From positions 434,001 through 498,000 of the forward strand of contig NZ_CP020772.1 in NCBI RefSeq assembly GCF_002097535.1: a stretch of DNA of 64,000 bases. Direction: 5' to 3'. Position numbers and translations under genes: made by a program. This DNA is from Halobacillus mangrovi. Its GTDB lineage: Bacteria; Bacillota; Bacilli; Bacillales; Halobacillaceae. The notes below the pieces were generated by a model. That model saw only the letters and a list, made by a program, of their open reading frames with translations. It was not told the origin of the DNA and searched no databases. Shown here piece by piece: positions 52,650-60,951 of the stretch; position 1 is the stretch's first letter; each line of letters starts with the position of its first letter.

Positions 52650-53837
52650 ATGAATAACAAAGCGGTTGTATTAGGTGCAAATTATTATATAGGATTAAGT
52701 ACGATTCGTTGTCTTGGCGTACACGGGGTTCATGTAGCGGCAGTCGATTATTCTTGGGATGGCGCCTATGGGTTAGAATCGAAATATGTGTCAGAAGGAT
52801 TGATCGGTCCGCACTATAAGGAAGACCCTAAAGGGCTTCTCTCTTTCCTAATAGAATATGCGAAGAAAGAAAGTGTACCTCCTGTGCTTATACCGACAGC
52901 AGATCCATACGTGGAATTTGTTGATGAGCATTTACATGAATTACGGGAGTATTTCCTTATTCCACAAACAGAACAAGGCCTTTATACTAAAATAATGGAC
53001 AAAGGCACTTTGCATGCCCTTGCGTCTGAACACGGGGTGGCTGTGCCTGAAACCGTGAATGCAGATGATGAAAATTTTGTTCAAAAAGTAGAAGAGTCGA
53101 TTCAATACCCATGTTTGGTTAAGCCGGTGGATTCACCAGCTTTCGTCTCTAAATTCAGAAGAAAATTATTTAAAGTTTACAATAAAGAAGAGTTGATTGA
53201 AAAAGTCAATCTAGCTAAAAAAGAAGATATTGAAGTGATTATTCAACGAGTCATTCCGGGCTTCGATGATCATATGTACACCTTTGATGCATACTTGAAT
53301 CAAGACGCCAAAGTGACCCATTGGGTGACATGCCAAAAGCTTCGCCAGTTCCCGATCAATTTTGGAGCATCCGTCTACACACAGCAAAAATACGTTCCAG
53401 AGCTGTACGAGCTTGGTGCTAAGTTCCTAGAAGGGATTGGTTACAAAGGTTTTGCTGAGATAGAATTCAAAAAAGACGCGGAAACCGGACGCTTTTATTT
53501 AATTGAAATTAATGTTAGGATAACGAACTTAAATAGTTTACTTGATAAAACAGGTATTAATATTCCGTACATTATGTATCGTGAGCTGACAGGTGACCCT
53601 GTTGAGCCAAAAGCGGTAGAGGAAGATAAAAATCTTGTCTTCTGGTATGCCTATGAAGACTTACTGGCCGTTCGTGAATATGTGAAAACGGGTCAGCTTT
53701 CTATGAAGCATGTATTAACATCCTATTTCAGGCCGAAAGCACACGCGATTTGGGATACAAGAGATCCGAAACCAGCCATTGCCTTTGGCAGGAAGATGGT
53801 CGGCCTGGTAGCAGGTAAGGTCCTTAAACGCGGCTGA
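52650..53837 (+). CDS. ATP-grasp carboxylate-amine ligase, candidate D-aspartate ligase
   Basis: A 395-residue ATP-grasp enzyme. The N-terminal PreATP domain starts AVVLGANYYIGLSTIRCLG; the ATP-grasp fold shows YPCLVKPVDSPAF (nucleotide Lys), EVIIQRVIPGFDDHMY, and the metal site EIEFKKDAETGRFYLIEINV with Glu and Asn. Layout and length resemble the Enterococcus D-aspartate ligase Asl, which activates beta-aspartyl groups and attaches D-Asp to the third residue of peptidoglycan. Asl is next to an Asp racemase gene in E. faecium; here a racemase lies two genes on. AAAGGAG precedes the ATG. D-Asp specificity is inferred, not proven. Confidence 0.8.
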   Translation: MNNKAVVLGANYYIGLSTIRCLGVHGVHVAAVDYSWDGAYGLESKYVSEGLIGPHYKEDPKGLLSFLIEYAKKESVPPVLIPTADPYVEFVDEHLHELREYFLIPQTEQGLYTKIMDKGTLHALASEHGVAVPETVNADDENFVQKVEESIQYPCLVKPVDSPAFVSKFRRKLFKVYNKEELIEKVNLAKKEDIEVIIQRVIPGFDDHMYTFDAYLNQDAKVTHWVTCQKLRQFPINFGASVYTQQKYVPELYELGAKFLEGIGYKGFAEIEFKKDAETGRFYLIEINVRITNLNSLLDKTGINIPYIMYRELTGDPVEPKAVEEDKNLVFWYAYEDLLAVREYVKTGQLSMKHVLTSYFRPKAHAIWDTRDPKPAIAFGRKMVGLVAGKVLKRG

Positions 53838-53962
53838 CTGTTTTGAAGCTTTGAAATAGGGAGTATTGAGCTAGGGTAGTAGGAATTGCTAAAATAAGTC
53901 GAAATTAGATTTAAATTGTTTATTGGACAAGTTTTAAATATTTGCAGGGAAGGTAGATAGGT

Positions 53963-55510
53963 ATGGCTAAACTAAATGAGTTGCTTAAATCCATTCATGT
54001 GCTTAAAGCATGGAATGAAAAAAATCTAGACATTACAGGATTGGCTTACAATTCAAGGTCTGTACAACCGGGGGATGTCTTTGTATGTATCAAAGGGTTC
54101 AAAACCGATGGACATACCTATATTGCAGAAGCCGTGTCTAATGGAGCTGTAGCTATTGTTGTGGAGGATTATCAGGACGAATGGAAGGAAATTCCTCAAT
54201 ACCAAGTCGCAGACAGCCGTAAAGCACTGGCAGCTTTGAGTGATGCCTTTTATAACCACCCTTCCCAGGCACTTAAAACGATTGGAATTACAGCCACGAA
54301 TGGTAAGACGTCTACTTCCTTTATGACGAATGCCATTCTCGAACAACACGGTCTGAAAACAGGGCTAATAGGTACAGTCGTCGTTAAATTCGGTGACTAT
54401 TCCGAGCCGACAAAACTGACAACGCCTGAATCTTTGGATCTTCACCATTATTTTGCTCAGATGCGTGATCAGGATGTTTCTCACGTTACGATGGAAGTAT
54501 CTTCTTCGGCCCTTGATCTCAGTCGGGTAGGCAGTGTGGATTTTGACATTGTTACATTAAATAATATTAGTCGAGAACATATTGACCTACATGGCTCGTT
54601 CGAAGAATACTTTAATAGTAAAGCGAGTTTGATCCGCAATGCGGGGCCTGACAAGTGGGCAATATTGAACTTGGATGATGAATACTCGGCTTCCCTTGTT
54701 GATGAAACCAAAGCCCAGCTGCTTACCTTCAGTGTAGAGACAGGTGACGGAGACCTGATATGTAAGGATTTGGACCTTTCTACAGGAAGAGCTAAATTCA
54801 CTGTAGAAATCCGTAAACCATTTACTGTCGGGGCGACCACGTATGAGCCAATGGAATTCGATATCGCTTTGTCTACGCCTGGATATCACTCCGTCTACAA
54901 TTCTATGGTGGCGATCACGGCCGGGTTACTTAATGAGGTACCGATTCCAACTATTCAGGAAGGCTTAAAAGCATTTGGCGGAGTCGAGCGTCGCTTTGAA
55001 ATGGTGTTTGAAGAGGACTTTAAGATCCTTGATGATCACTTTGCCAACTATGGAAACATTAATGTGACGTTAAGTACTCTTCAGCAAATGGATTATGCGA
55101 ACTTAAAACTCGTTTACGCTATTCGAGGCAGTCGAGGAGTCACGGTCAATCGAGAGAACGCTCAGGCCATTAAAGAATGGGCGCCTAAGCTGGGTCTGAC
55201 AGAAGTAATTGCAACGTTAAGTCAGTCTCATGTGACAGAGAAGGATGAAGTTCAGGAAGAAGAAGTCCGTGTATTTCAAGAGATGATGGATGAAGCTGGA
55301 ATTAAAGTTGATTTATACAAGGAACTGGACGATGCGATTCACCATGCATTATCAGAGGTCAACACTGATGATGTTGTGTTATTAGCTGGCTGCCAAGGAA
55401 TGGACCCAGGAGCAAAAATCGCACTCGAACAATTAAACAAAGCGAGACCAGAAATGGATGAGGAAAAATTGTTTAAGCCTCTGAAAAACAGAGTAGCAGG
55501 AATTTTGTAA
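53963..55510 (+). CDS. MurE-like Mur ligase with altered specificity motifs
   Basis: A 515-residue Mur ligase of the MurE subgroup: N-domain YNSRSVQPGDVFVCIKGFKT, P-loop GITATNGKTSTSF (Lys115), LTTPESLDLH, and the carbamylated-Lys region EEYFNSKAS (Lys220). Differences from standard MurE are marked: MEVSSHAL reads MEVSSSAL (Ser182), DYAHTP becomes DDHFANYGN (357-365), GCGGDRD becomes AIRGSRG, and the DNPR/DDPN specificity loop is replaced by LSQSHVTEK. It may add L-Orn or L-Lys (or another amine) to UDP-MurNAc-dipeptide, or act on a different peptide. GAAGGTAG precedes the ATG; it follows the ATP-grasp gene by 125 bp and the racemase gene by position in the same direction. Confidence 0.87.
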   Translation: MAKLNELLKSIHVLKAWNEKNLDITGLAYNSRSVQPGDVFVCIKGFKTDGHTYIAEAVSNGAVAIVVEDYQDEWKEIPQYQVADSRKALAALSDAFYNHPSQALKTIGITATNGKTSTSFMTNAILEQHGLKTGLIGTVVVKFGDYSEPTKLTTPESLDLHHYFAQMRDQDVSHVTMEVSSSALDLSRVGSVDFDIVTLNNISREHIDLHGSFEEYFNSKASLIRNAGPDKWAILNLDDEYSASLVDETKAQLLTFSVETGDGDLICKDLDLSTGRAKFTVEIRKPFTVGATTYEPMEFDIALSTPGYHSVYNSMVAITAGLLNEVPIPTIQEGLKAFGGVERRFEMVFEEDFKILDDHFANYGNINVTLSTLQQMDYANLKLVYAIRGSRGVTVNRENAQAIKEWAPKLGLTEVIATLSQSHVTEKDEVQEEEVRVFQEMMDEAGIKVDLYKELDDAIHHALSEVNTDDVVLLAGCQGMDPGAKIALEQLNKARPEMDEEKLFKPLKNRVAGIL

Positions 55511-55539
55511 TCACCAGGTCTTTTGCAAGGAGGCATTAC

Positions 55540-56250
55540 ATGAACGACAAAATCATCGGCATACTAGGTGGAATGGGGCCTGAAGCAACAGCAGAGTGCT
55601 ATATGAAAATTATTCGAGCTACGAACGCAAGCAAAGACCAGGATCATTTCCGTGTCATCATAGACAGTAATGCGAAAATACCTGACCGTACAGAAGCGAT
55701 CTCTGGCAGAGGCGAAAATCCCGTACCCGAAATGGTTCATGCAGCGAAGAACTTAGAAGAATTAGATGTAGACGTTGCACTAATTCCGTGTATGACTGCG
55801 CATTATTTCATTGATGAAGTGCAGAAAGAAGTTTCTTTTCCGTTATTGAATGCTTTTCTGGAATTGAAGAAATACATCAGTGATTATTATCCTGGTGTAT
55901 CTAAAATTGGTGTGTTAGCGACGACGGGGACGTTAGAGACTGGACTTTTTGAAAAGTATTTAGATCATTTGGATGTTATTTATCCTTCCCCCTTTAGTCA
56001 AAATGACAAAGTGATGCGCGCCATTTATGGGGAAAACGGCATAAAAAGCGGCAATACGGATGGAGAACCTTTGCATTTATTGAAAGAGGCCTCTCAGGAA
56101 CTGCTGGATAATGGGGCGGATTTGATCATCTCCGGATGTACAGAGATTGGGTTGGTTCTAAAACCTTACCACCTTCCGACGCCTTTGCTTGATCCGATGG
56201 AGGTCGTGGCAAATGTTGTCGTGAAAGAGACGGTTTATCAAAAGTCTTAG
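55540..56250 (+). CDS. Aspartate/glutamate racemase family protein
   Basis: A 236-residue cofactor-independent racemase. Both catalytic cysteines are present: Cys84 in IPCMTAHYF and Cys200 in IISGCTEIGLVL, with GILGGMGPEAT at the N-terminus. The Met after the first Cys replaces the common Asn (CNTAH), as in some aspartate racemases. It would supply D-Asp (or D-Glu) to the two ligases upstream. AAGGAGG precedes the ATG, 29 bp after the MurE-like gene, so they form an operon. Confidence 0.9.
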   Translation: MNDKIIGILGGMGPEATAECYMKIIRATNASKDQDHFRVIIDSNAKIPDRTEAISGRGENPVPEMVHAAKNLEELDVDVALIPCMTAHYFIDEVQKEVSFPLLNAFLELKKYISDYYPGVSKIGVLATTGTLETGLFEKYLDHLDVIYPSPFSQNDKVMRAIYGENGIKSGNTDGEPLHLLKEASQELLDNGADLIISGCTEIGLVLKPYHLPTPLLDPMEVVANVVVKETVYQKS

Positions 56251-56287
56251 GAGAAGGTGCGATAACCGTATAAAGGAGTGCTTCTTG

Positions 56288-56563
56288 ATGGCAAAAAATG
56301 AACTGAAAGAGTTTTTGTCTGAGTCCTTTGGAGAAGGTGTGTATTATCGAGAGTTACGGTTAACTAATAAAGAACTCGAAGAACTGCGCAAATTCTACCC
56401 TCAAGCCACGGTAAGGAAAACTACAGAAATTAGTGACGCGAATAGCAAAGCGTGGTACGAAATCAATTTGTTACCGCTAAAAACCCCTGGATGCGAAACC
56501 ATTCAGGAAGAGAACAATAGGTTGAAAAGGGAAATTGAAGTACTTAAAAAAGCCAGAAACTAA
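56288..56563 (+). CDS. Hypothetical 91-residue protein after the racemase gene
   Basis: Small protein starting at ATG 56288, nine bases after AAAGGAG; an in-frame TTG at 56285 is less likely. The first 60 residues are mixed alpha/beta (YYRELRLTNKELEELRKFYP), and the last 25 form a probable coiled coil (QEENNRLKREIEVLKKARN). It lies 37 bp after the racemase gene and before the terminator at 56581, so it is the last gene of the cell-wall cluster. No family is recognised. Confidence 0.75.
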   Translation: MAKNELKEFLSESFGEGVYYRELRLTNKELEELRKFYPQATVRKTTEISDANSKAWYEINLLPLKTPGCETIQEENNRLKREIEVLKKARN

Positions 56564-56580
56564 ATAAATCTATGAAATGG

Positions 56581-56609
56581 AGACAATTCGAAGTGAATTG
56601 TCTTTTTTT
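56581..56609 (+). terminator. Terminator of the racemase cluster
   Basis: 9-bp stem AGACAATTC / GAATTGTCT with a 5-nt loop and a seven-T tail, right after the 91-residue gene. Confidence 0.9.
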
Positions 56610-56709
56610 ATTTTCACTCTTTATTTTTTATCTAACTAGCCAAAAACTACTGGAAAGTTTTGGTTATCTACTTAAAAATAGGAATAAAGGATTTTAGTGT
56701 ATATACATT

Positions 56710-56761
56710 TGACAAACCGTGTGGAATAGCGAAAAAACCTATAATTCGACACGGTTTGTCA
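56710..56761. promoter_or_regulatory. 13-bp inverted repeat with 26-bp spacer upstream of ftsX
   Basis: TGACAAACCGTGT (56710-56722) and ACACGGTTTGTCA (56749-56761) are perfect inverted copies. A TTGACA overlaps the left arm and a TATAAT (56740-56745) lies in the spacer, but the 25-bp spacing is too long for one promoter. A paired operator is the simplest reading. Confidence 0.5.
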
Positions 56762-56920
56762 CGATTGTGTAAATAGATGAAATACAAATGTAATAATAAT
56801 TTGTCTTTATTTAGCGAATTTCTTTGTTATAATTATTAAGGTATCGCAACATACGACAAAAACTACATACTTTTTACATCATAGATTTACAAAATGAGTG
56901 TTAGTAGGAAGTGATTAAAT

Positions 56921-57022
56921 ATGCATTACCGCACGAAAGTGTTTTATAGTGCCATGAAAACCGCCCAAAAGATTAATAAATATAGAGATATCAATGGCGT
57001 TGAGTTAAGAGGTGACGTCTAG
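56921..57022 (+). CDS. 33-codon ORF ending one base before ftsX
   Basis: Short frame ATG 56921 to TAG 57020-57022. The product starts MHYRTKVFYSAMKTAQKINK and ends RDINGVELRGDV; it is basic with no membrane segment. A TAGGAAGTG site lies nine bases upstream, and the stop is one base before the ftsX ATG, so it could couple ftsX translation. It is not a recognisable piece of FtsE. It may be a leader peptide or chance. Confidence 0.4.
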   Translation: MHYRTKVFYSAMKTAQKINKYRDINGVELRGDV

Positions 57023-57023
57023 T

Positions 57024-57917
57024 ATGAAGTTTAAGACTTTCGGCCGCCATGGTAAAGAAGGCGTGAAGAATTTGGCGAGGAACCGCTGGATGTCGATCGC
57101 ATCTATCTCAGCTGTTACCGTTACCCTTTTGCTAGTAGGAGTATTTGCCACCTTACTCCTTAACTTAAATGACATCGGGACCCAAATCGAAGAAGATGTC
57201 GAAGTCCGTGTCTTTATTGACAGAACAACAGATCAACAAGGTCAAGAAGAACTGGAAGAGAAGCTCGGGAACATAGCACCCGTTTCCAGTGTGGAGTTCC
57301 AGTCTAAAGAAGAAGGGTTGAATCAGCTGATTGATAGTATGGGAGACGAAGGGGAAGTCTTTCAGTCTTTGAAAGATGAAAACCCCCTTAATGATGTGTT
57401 CATTGTTAAAACAAAGGATCCCGAGGATACCATTCAGGTCGCTCAATCAATCGAAGATTTTGAACATGTTGAAAAAGTAGAATATGCGAAAGAGACTGTA
57501 GAACGTCTATTTAATGTGATGGATATGGCTAGAAACGTTGGTCTTGCCATCATTGCCGGCTTGTTATTTACGGCGATGTTTTTAATTGCCAATACGATTC
57601 GTATTACGATTGTAGCACGCAGAAGAGAGATAGAGATCATGAAAATGGTCGGTGCGACGAATTGGTTTATTCGATGGCCATTCTTGTTTGAAGGCATATT
57701 GATTGGTATATTAGGCGCCATTATCCCGATTGGTTTAGTTGTATTCGGATATGACTACCTTTACACAGAAATTACAACTCGCTATCCGACTTTGTTTATA
57801 GATTTACTGCCGGTTTATCCGTTCGTATTTGAAGTTTCCGGAATTCTCATCCTTATGGGAGTCATCATCGGTTTATGGGGAAGTTTTACGTCAATCAGAA
57901 AGTATTTGAAAGTATAA
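57024..57917 (+). CDS. ftsX: Cell-division ABC transporter permease FtsX
   Basis: FtsX, 297 residues, the B. subtilis length. It has an N-terminal cytoplasmic part (GVKNLARNRWMSIASISAVT), a first membrane helix, a large extracellular loop (about 45-165), and three C-terminal helices with the motif RREIEIMKMVGATNWFIRWP. FtsEX transmits ATP-driven changes to peptidoglycan hydrolases. ATG 57024 is eight bases after AGAGGTGA; GTG 57012 lies inside that site and is rejected. The partner ftsE is usually directly upstream but is absent here. The hydrolase gene follows 54 bp later. Confidence 0.95.
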   Translation: MKFKTFGRHGKEGVKNLARNRWMSIASISAVTVTLLLVGVFATLLLNLNDIGTQIEEDVEVRVFIDRTTDQQGQEELEEKLGNIAPVSSVEFQSKEEGLNQLIDSMGDEGEVFQSLKDENPLNDVFIVKTKDPEDTIQVAQSIEDFEHVEKVEYAKETVERLFNVMDMARNVGLAIIAGLLFTAMFLIANTIRITIVARRREIEIMKMVGATNWFIRWPFLFEGILIGILGAIIPIGLVVFGYDYLYTEITTRYPTLFIDLLPVYPFVFEVSGILILMGVIIGLWGSFTSIRKYLKV

Positions 57918-57971
57918 GGTTCAGAGCTTATATAGAGAAAAGTAACTTTTGAGTTGGGGGAGGAAGAACGA

Positions 57972-59306
57972 TTGAAGTTTAAAGTTTTAGTGGCCGTTTT
58001 GACCGTCAGCCTTGGACTTTCTGGGCTGTTGACTGCGGGGCCTGTTTTTGCTAATGACTTAAAGGACAAGTTAAGTGAAAACAAGGACAAGCAGTCAGCA
58101 GCTGAAGAAAAGAAGCAGGAAACAGAGCAAGAAATTGCTGAGATTAAAGAAGATCAAGAACGAGTCAGTGCAGAAATTGAACGTTTAACTAAACAAATCA
58201 ATGATGCCACTGACAAGATTGCAACAAAAGAAAATGAAATTGAAGAAACCCGCCAGAATATTGAAGAGCTTAAAGGTGAAATTAAAGCCCTTGAAGAGCG
58301 AATTGCAGAGAGAGACGAATTGTTGAAGGATCGTGTCAAGTCCATGTATCAAAATGGGGGAGCCATTGATTACATAGATGTCTTGATGGGAGCAGAGAGC
58401 TTCGGAAACTTCCTTGAACGTGTCATGAGCCTCAATACAATCGCTGAACAAGATAAAGAACTTCTTGAGCAGCACAAAGCTGATAAAGAAGCTGTTGAAA
58501 AGAAAAAAGCGCAAGTGGAAGAAGAATTAGCTTCCTTAGAAGATAAACTAGCAGAACTTGAAACTTTGAAAAAAGAGCTAGATAGTAAAAAAGCTAAAAA
58601 GAATAATCTTTTAAGTTCTCTTGAGCAAGAAGAAGAAGAACTTCATAACCACAAAATGGATATCCAAGAAGAGCAAGCGACGTTAGCAGCTCAAGAAGCT
58701 GCCATCAAGAAAGAAATTGAACGTCAGCGTAAAGCAGCTGAAGAAGCAGCGAGAAAAGAAGCTGCAAGAAAAGCGGCAGCTGAAAAAGCTGCTCGCGAAG
58801 AGTCACAATCAGAATCCAAAGCTGAAGCTGCTAGTACATCAAGCTCAGACGACAGTTCAAGCAGCAGCTCTTCTCAGTCATCCAGCAGTGGATCATTGTT
58901 TAGCTGGCCTGCGAGTGCTCCAGCTACATCAGAATACGGAACTCGTGTACACCCGATCACTGGTGACACCCGTCTACACTCTGGGATTGACTTAGCTGCT
59001 GGCGGTACGATTCCGATCAGAGCAGCAGCGGATGGAACTGTTATCCGTGCCTATTATTCTTCCAGTTACGGGAACGTTGTATTTATTTCTCACCAGATCA
59101 ATGGACAAACCTTTACAACCCTTTATGCACACATGAGAGGTACGCCGAAGGTATCTTCCGGCCAATCGGTATCTGAAGGCACATTATTAGGTTACATGGG
59201 AAGCACGGGTGATTCCACTGGACAGCACTTGCACTTCGAAATTCACGAAGGTTCATGGAATGGAAGCCGTTCGAATTCTGTAAACCCTCGTAAATACTTG
59301 CCTTAA
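57972..59306 (+). CDS. Secreted coiled-coil M23 (LytM) peptidase, EnvC-like
   Basis: A 444-residue exported murein hydrolase or hydrolase activator. A signal peptide (MKFKVLVAVLTVSLGLSGLL...FA) is followed by a long coiled coil (about 25-255), an Ala/Lys-rich and then a Ser-rich linker, and a LytM domain with all metal ligands: RLHSGIDLA (His, Asp), YAHM and GQHLHFE (HxH). Coiled-coil/LytM proteins of the EnvC/PcsB kind are the extracellular partners of FtsEX, and its place just after ftsX fits. TTG 57972 lies eight bases after GGGGGAGG; the longer frame starts before that site. Confidence 0.93.
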   Translation: MKFKVLVAVLTVSLGLSGLLTAGPVFANDLKDKLSENKDKQSAAEEKKQETEQEIAEIKEDQERVSAEIERLTKQINDATDKIATKENEIEETRQNIEELKGEIKALEERIAERDELLKDRVKSMYQNGGAIDYIDVLMGAESFGNFLERVMSLNTIAEQDKELLEQHKADKEAVEKKKAQVEEELASLEDKLAELETLKKELDSKKAKKNNLLSSLEQEEEELHNHKMDIQEEQATLAAQEAAIKKEIERQRKAAEEAARKEAARKAAAEKAAREESQSESKAEAASTSSSDDSSSSSSSQSSSSGSLFSWPASAPATSEYGTRVHPITGDTRLHSGIDLAAGGTIPIRAAADGTVIRAYYSSSYGNVVFISHQINGQTFTTLYAHMRGTPKVSSGQSVSEGTLLGYMGSTGDSTGQHLHFEIHEGSWNGSRSNSVNPRKYLP

Positions 59307-59315
59307 AGTAAAAGT

Positions 59316-59350
59316 AAAACACTCTGACTTTGATAGTCAGAGTGTTTTTT
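59316..59350 (+). terminator. Terminator of the M23 gene
   Basis: Perfect 14-bp stem (59316-59329 with 59335-59348), 5-nt loop, T-run. Confidence 0.93.
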
Positions 59351-59575
59351 ATTTACCAATTGTATCGATATAAAATTCCACCTGTGTCCCCACCATCATC
59401 CGTAGCGAATAGAAAGTCAGGAGTATTCTTGAGTCTGCCTCACTTATTCTTTGAAGAAGCAGTTATATAGATGGAATAAAGGCATTCAGAAACCTGCTTA
59501 TATCCATTGAAACATTGTTTACATTCATCTAATTTTCATATTCAACTGATAAAATTTCTATTAGAGGTGACAGGT

Positions 59576-60199
59576 ATGAATCTTCCTCCTTACATAATGG
59601 CTAGAGGTATAGCCTTTGTTGCAGGAATCGTTATTTATTATTTTGCTTCTCATCAGTTTTCCAAAGTTAAAAAAGACAGGGTTTCGACTTTCCTATCCCT
59701 GCTTACGAGTTTTGTAGTTGTCATGTTTTTAATGAAATTTGTGACGAAGTTTCCGATGGTCTTTGAGTATCCTTTGGCCTTACTCGCTTATCCAAGTGGT
59801 ACATTCGAATTCTATCTAGCATGTGTAGTGATGGTATTTTTCTATCAAAAGGAATATATAAAGAATAAAAATAAAGAAAGCTTTCATTATGACCTTTTGA
59901 TGATAGTGACGGGATCTTCGTTTTTTTTCTACCTTATTAACCTTTCTGTATTTAATGAGGGAGTACTCTTAGAAATGGGTTTATGGTTTTGTCTTTATCT
60001 CAGTGCTTTACTTATTAATGAATTCTGGCGTGAAATGTTATTTGTCGGAATGTCTATAGCCACCGTCCTTTCTTTCACTTTGGAAGTCCCAGCCGTCATG
60101 GGGATTCGAGTGCACAAAGGATTCTATTTATTCCTTACACTGTTTTCGTTCATATTCATCTTAAAGAAAAGGAGGAATTCTAAATGGGATCAGACGTAA
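59576..60199 (+). CDS. Hypothetical six-helix membrane protein before ccdA
   Basis: A 207-residue integral membrane protein with about six hydrophobic segments: residues 6-24 (YIMARGIAFVAGIVIYYFA), a second around 38-60, and four more. No Cys pair or enzyme motif is visible. GAGGTGA lies six bases before ATG 59576; the frame is open from 59507 but has no site there. Its end overlaps ccdA by 16 bases, so it belongs to the CcdA-thioredoxin-two-component operon. I do not recognise the family. Confidence 0.8.
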   Translation: MNLPPYIMARGIAFVAGIVIYYFASHQFSKVKKDRVSTFLSLLTSFVVVMFLMKFVTKFPMVFEYPLALLAYPSGTFEFYLACVVMVFFYQKEYIKNKNKESFHYDLLMIVTGSSFFFYLINLSVFNEGVLLEMGLWFCLYLSALLINEFWREMLFVGMSIATVLSFTLEVPAVMGIRVHKGFYLFLTLFSFIFILKKRRNSKWDQT

Positions 60200-60936
60200 C
60201 TTTATGGCTCGCACTAGGGGCGGGGGTCATTTCCTTTTTATCTCCTTGTACGTTACCGATTTTTCCTGCTTATTTATCTTACATAACGGGGATGAGCGTA
60301 AAAGAGATTCAAGGGGATAAAAGCCTGAATGTAAGGAGAAAACTGCTTCTTCATTCCATATTTTTTCTGTTTGGAATCGGATTAATTTTCATCAGCCTTG
60401 GTCTTGGAGCTTCTATGCTCGGAAACTTGTTAAAAGGTTTGTTTACAGGAAATACTGGAGACTTCATACAGAGAATTGCAGGTATTTTTATCATTGTTAT
60501 GGGGTTGTTTATAGGTGGATGGATTAATTTTAAATGGCTGATGCGTGAAAAACGAATGAAGGTCAAGCCAAAATCTTCTCTCGGTTACGCGGGTACGGTT
60601 TTCGTAGGTATGGGCTTTGCGGCTGGCTGGACACCTTGTATCGGGCCAATTTTTGCCTCCGTCCTTGTGCTCGCTGCTAATGAACCGGCTAAAGGGCTGC
60701 TGTACACGGTTGCCTATGTGATTGGCTTTGCCATCCCTTTTTTACTTTTCAGCTGGTTTATCAGTTCTACACGTGCCATTGTAAGATATAGTTCTATTAT
60801 TATGAAGGTTGGCGGGAGCTTAATGATCGTGATGGGCGTGCTTCTATATACCGGACAATTAACCCGTTTGTCCAATATCCTTCTTCGTCTTGTTCAAGAC
60901 ACGTGGTTTGCGAATCTAGGGGCGATACTTTTATAG
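60184..60936 (+). CDS. ccdA: CcdA-type thiol-disulfide transmembrane protein
   Basis: A 250-residue membrane protein carrying reducing equivalents from cytoplasmic thioredoxin to extracytoplasmic thiol proteins, as needed for cytochrome c maturation. Both paired-Cys helices are seen: SFLSPCTLPIFPAYLSYITG (Cys near residue 21) and GFAAGWTPCIGPIFAS (Cys near 155). The start overlaps the previous gene, after GGAGGAATTC. The thioredoxin-like gene follows 15 bp later. Bacillaceae often have more than one CcdA, so this may be a specialised copy. Confidence 0.92.
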   Translation: MGSDVTLWLALGAGVISFLSPCTLPIFPAYLSYITGMSVKEIQGDKSLNVRRKLLLHSIFFLFGIGLIFISLGLGASMLGNLLKGLFTGNTGDFIQRIAGIFIIVMGLFIGGWINFKWLMREKRMKVKPKSSLGYAGTVFVGMGFAAGWTPCIGPIFASVLVLAANEPAKGLLYTVAYVIGFAIPFLLFSWFISSTRAIVRYSSIIMKVGGSLMIVMGVLLYTGQLTRLSNILLRLVQDTWFANLGAILL

Positions 60937-60951
60937 TCAGGAGTGATCAAT

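Larger units (their letters stand above)
56564..56920. other. 357-bp region before the micro-ORF and ftsX
   Basis: After the terminator at 56581 the DNA is very AT-rich and shows no gene. Apart from the inverted repeat at 56710-56761, TATAAT words occur at 56740 and 56828, but no -35 with 16-18 bp spacing was found for either. No ftsE frame is present on either strand. Confidence 0.5.
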
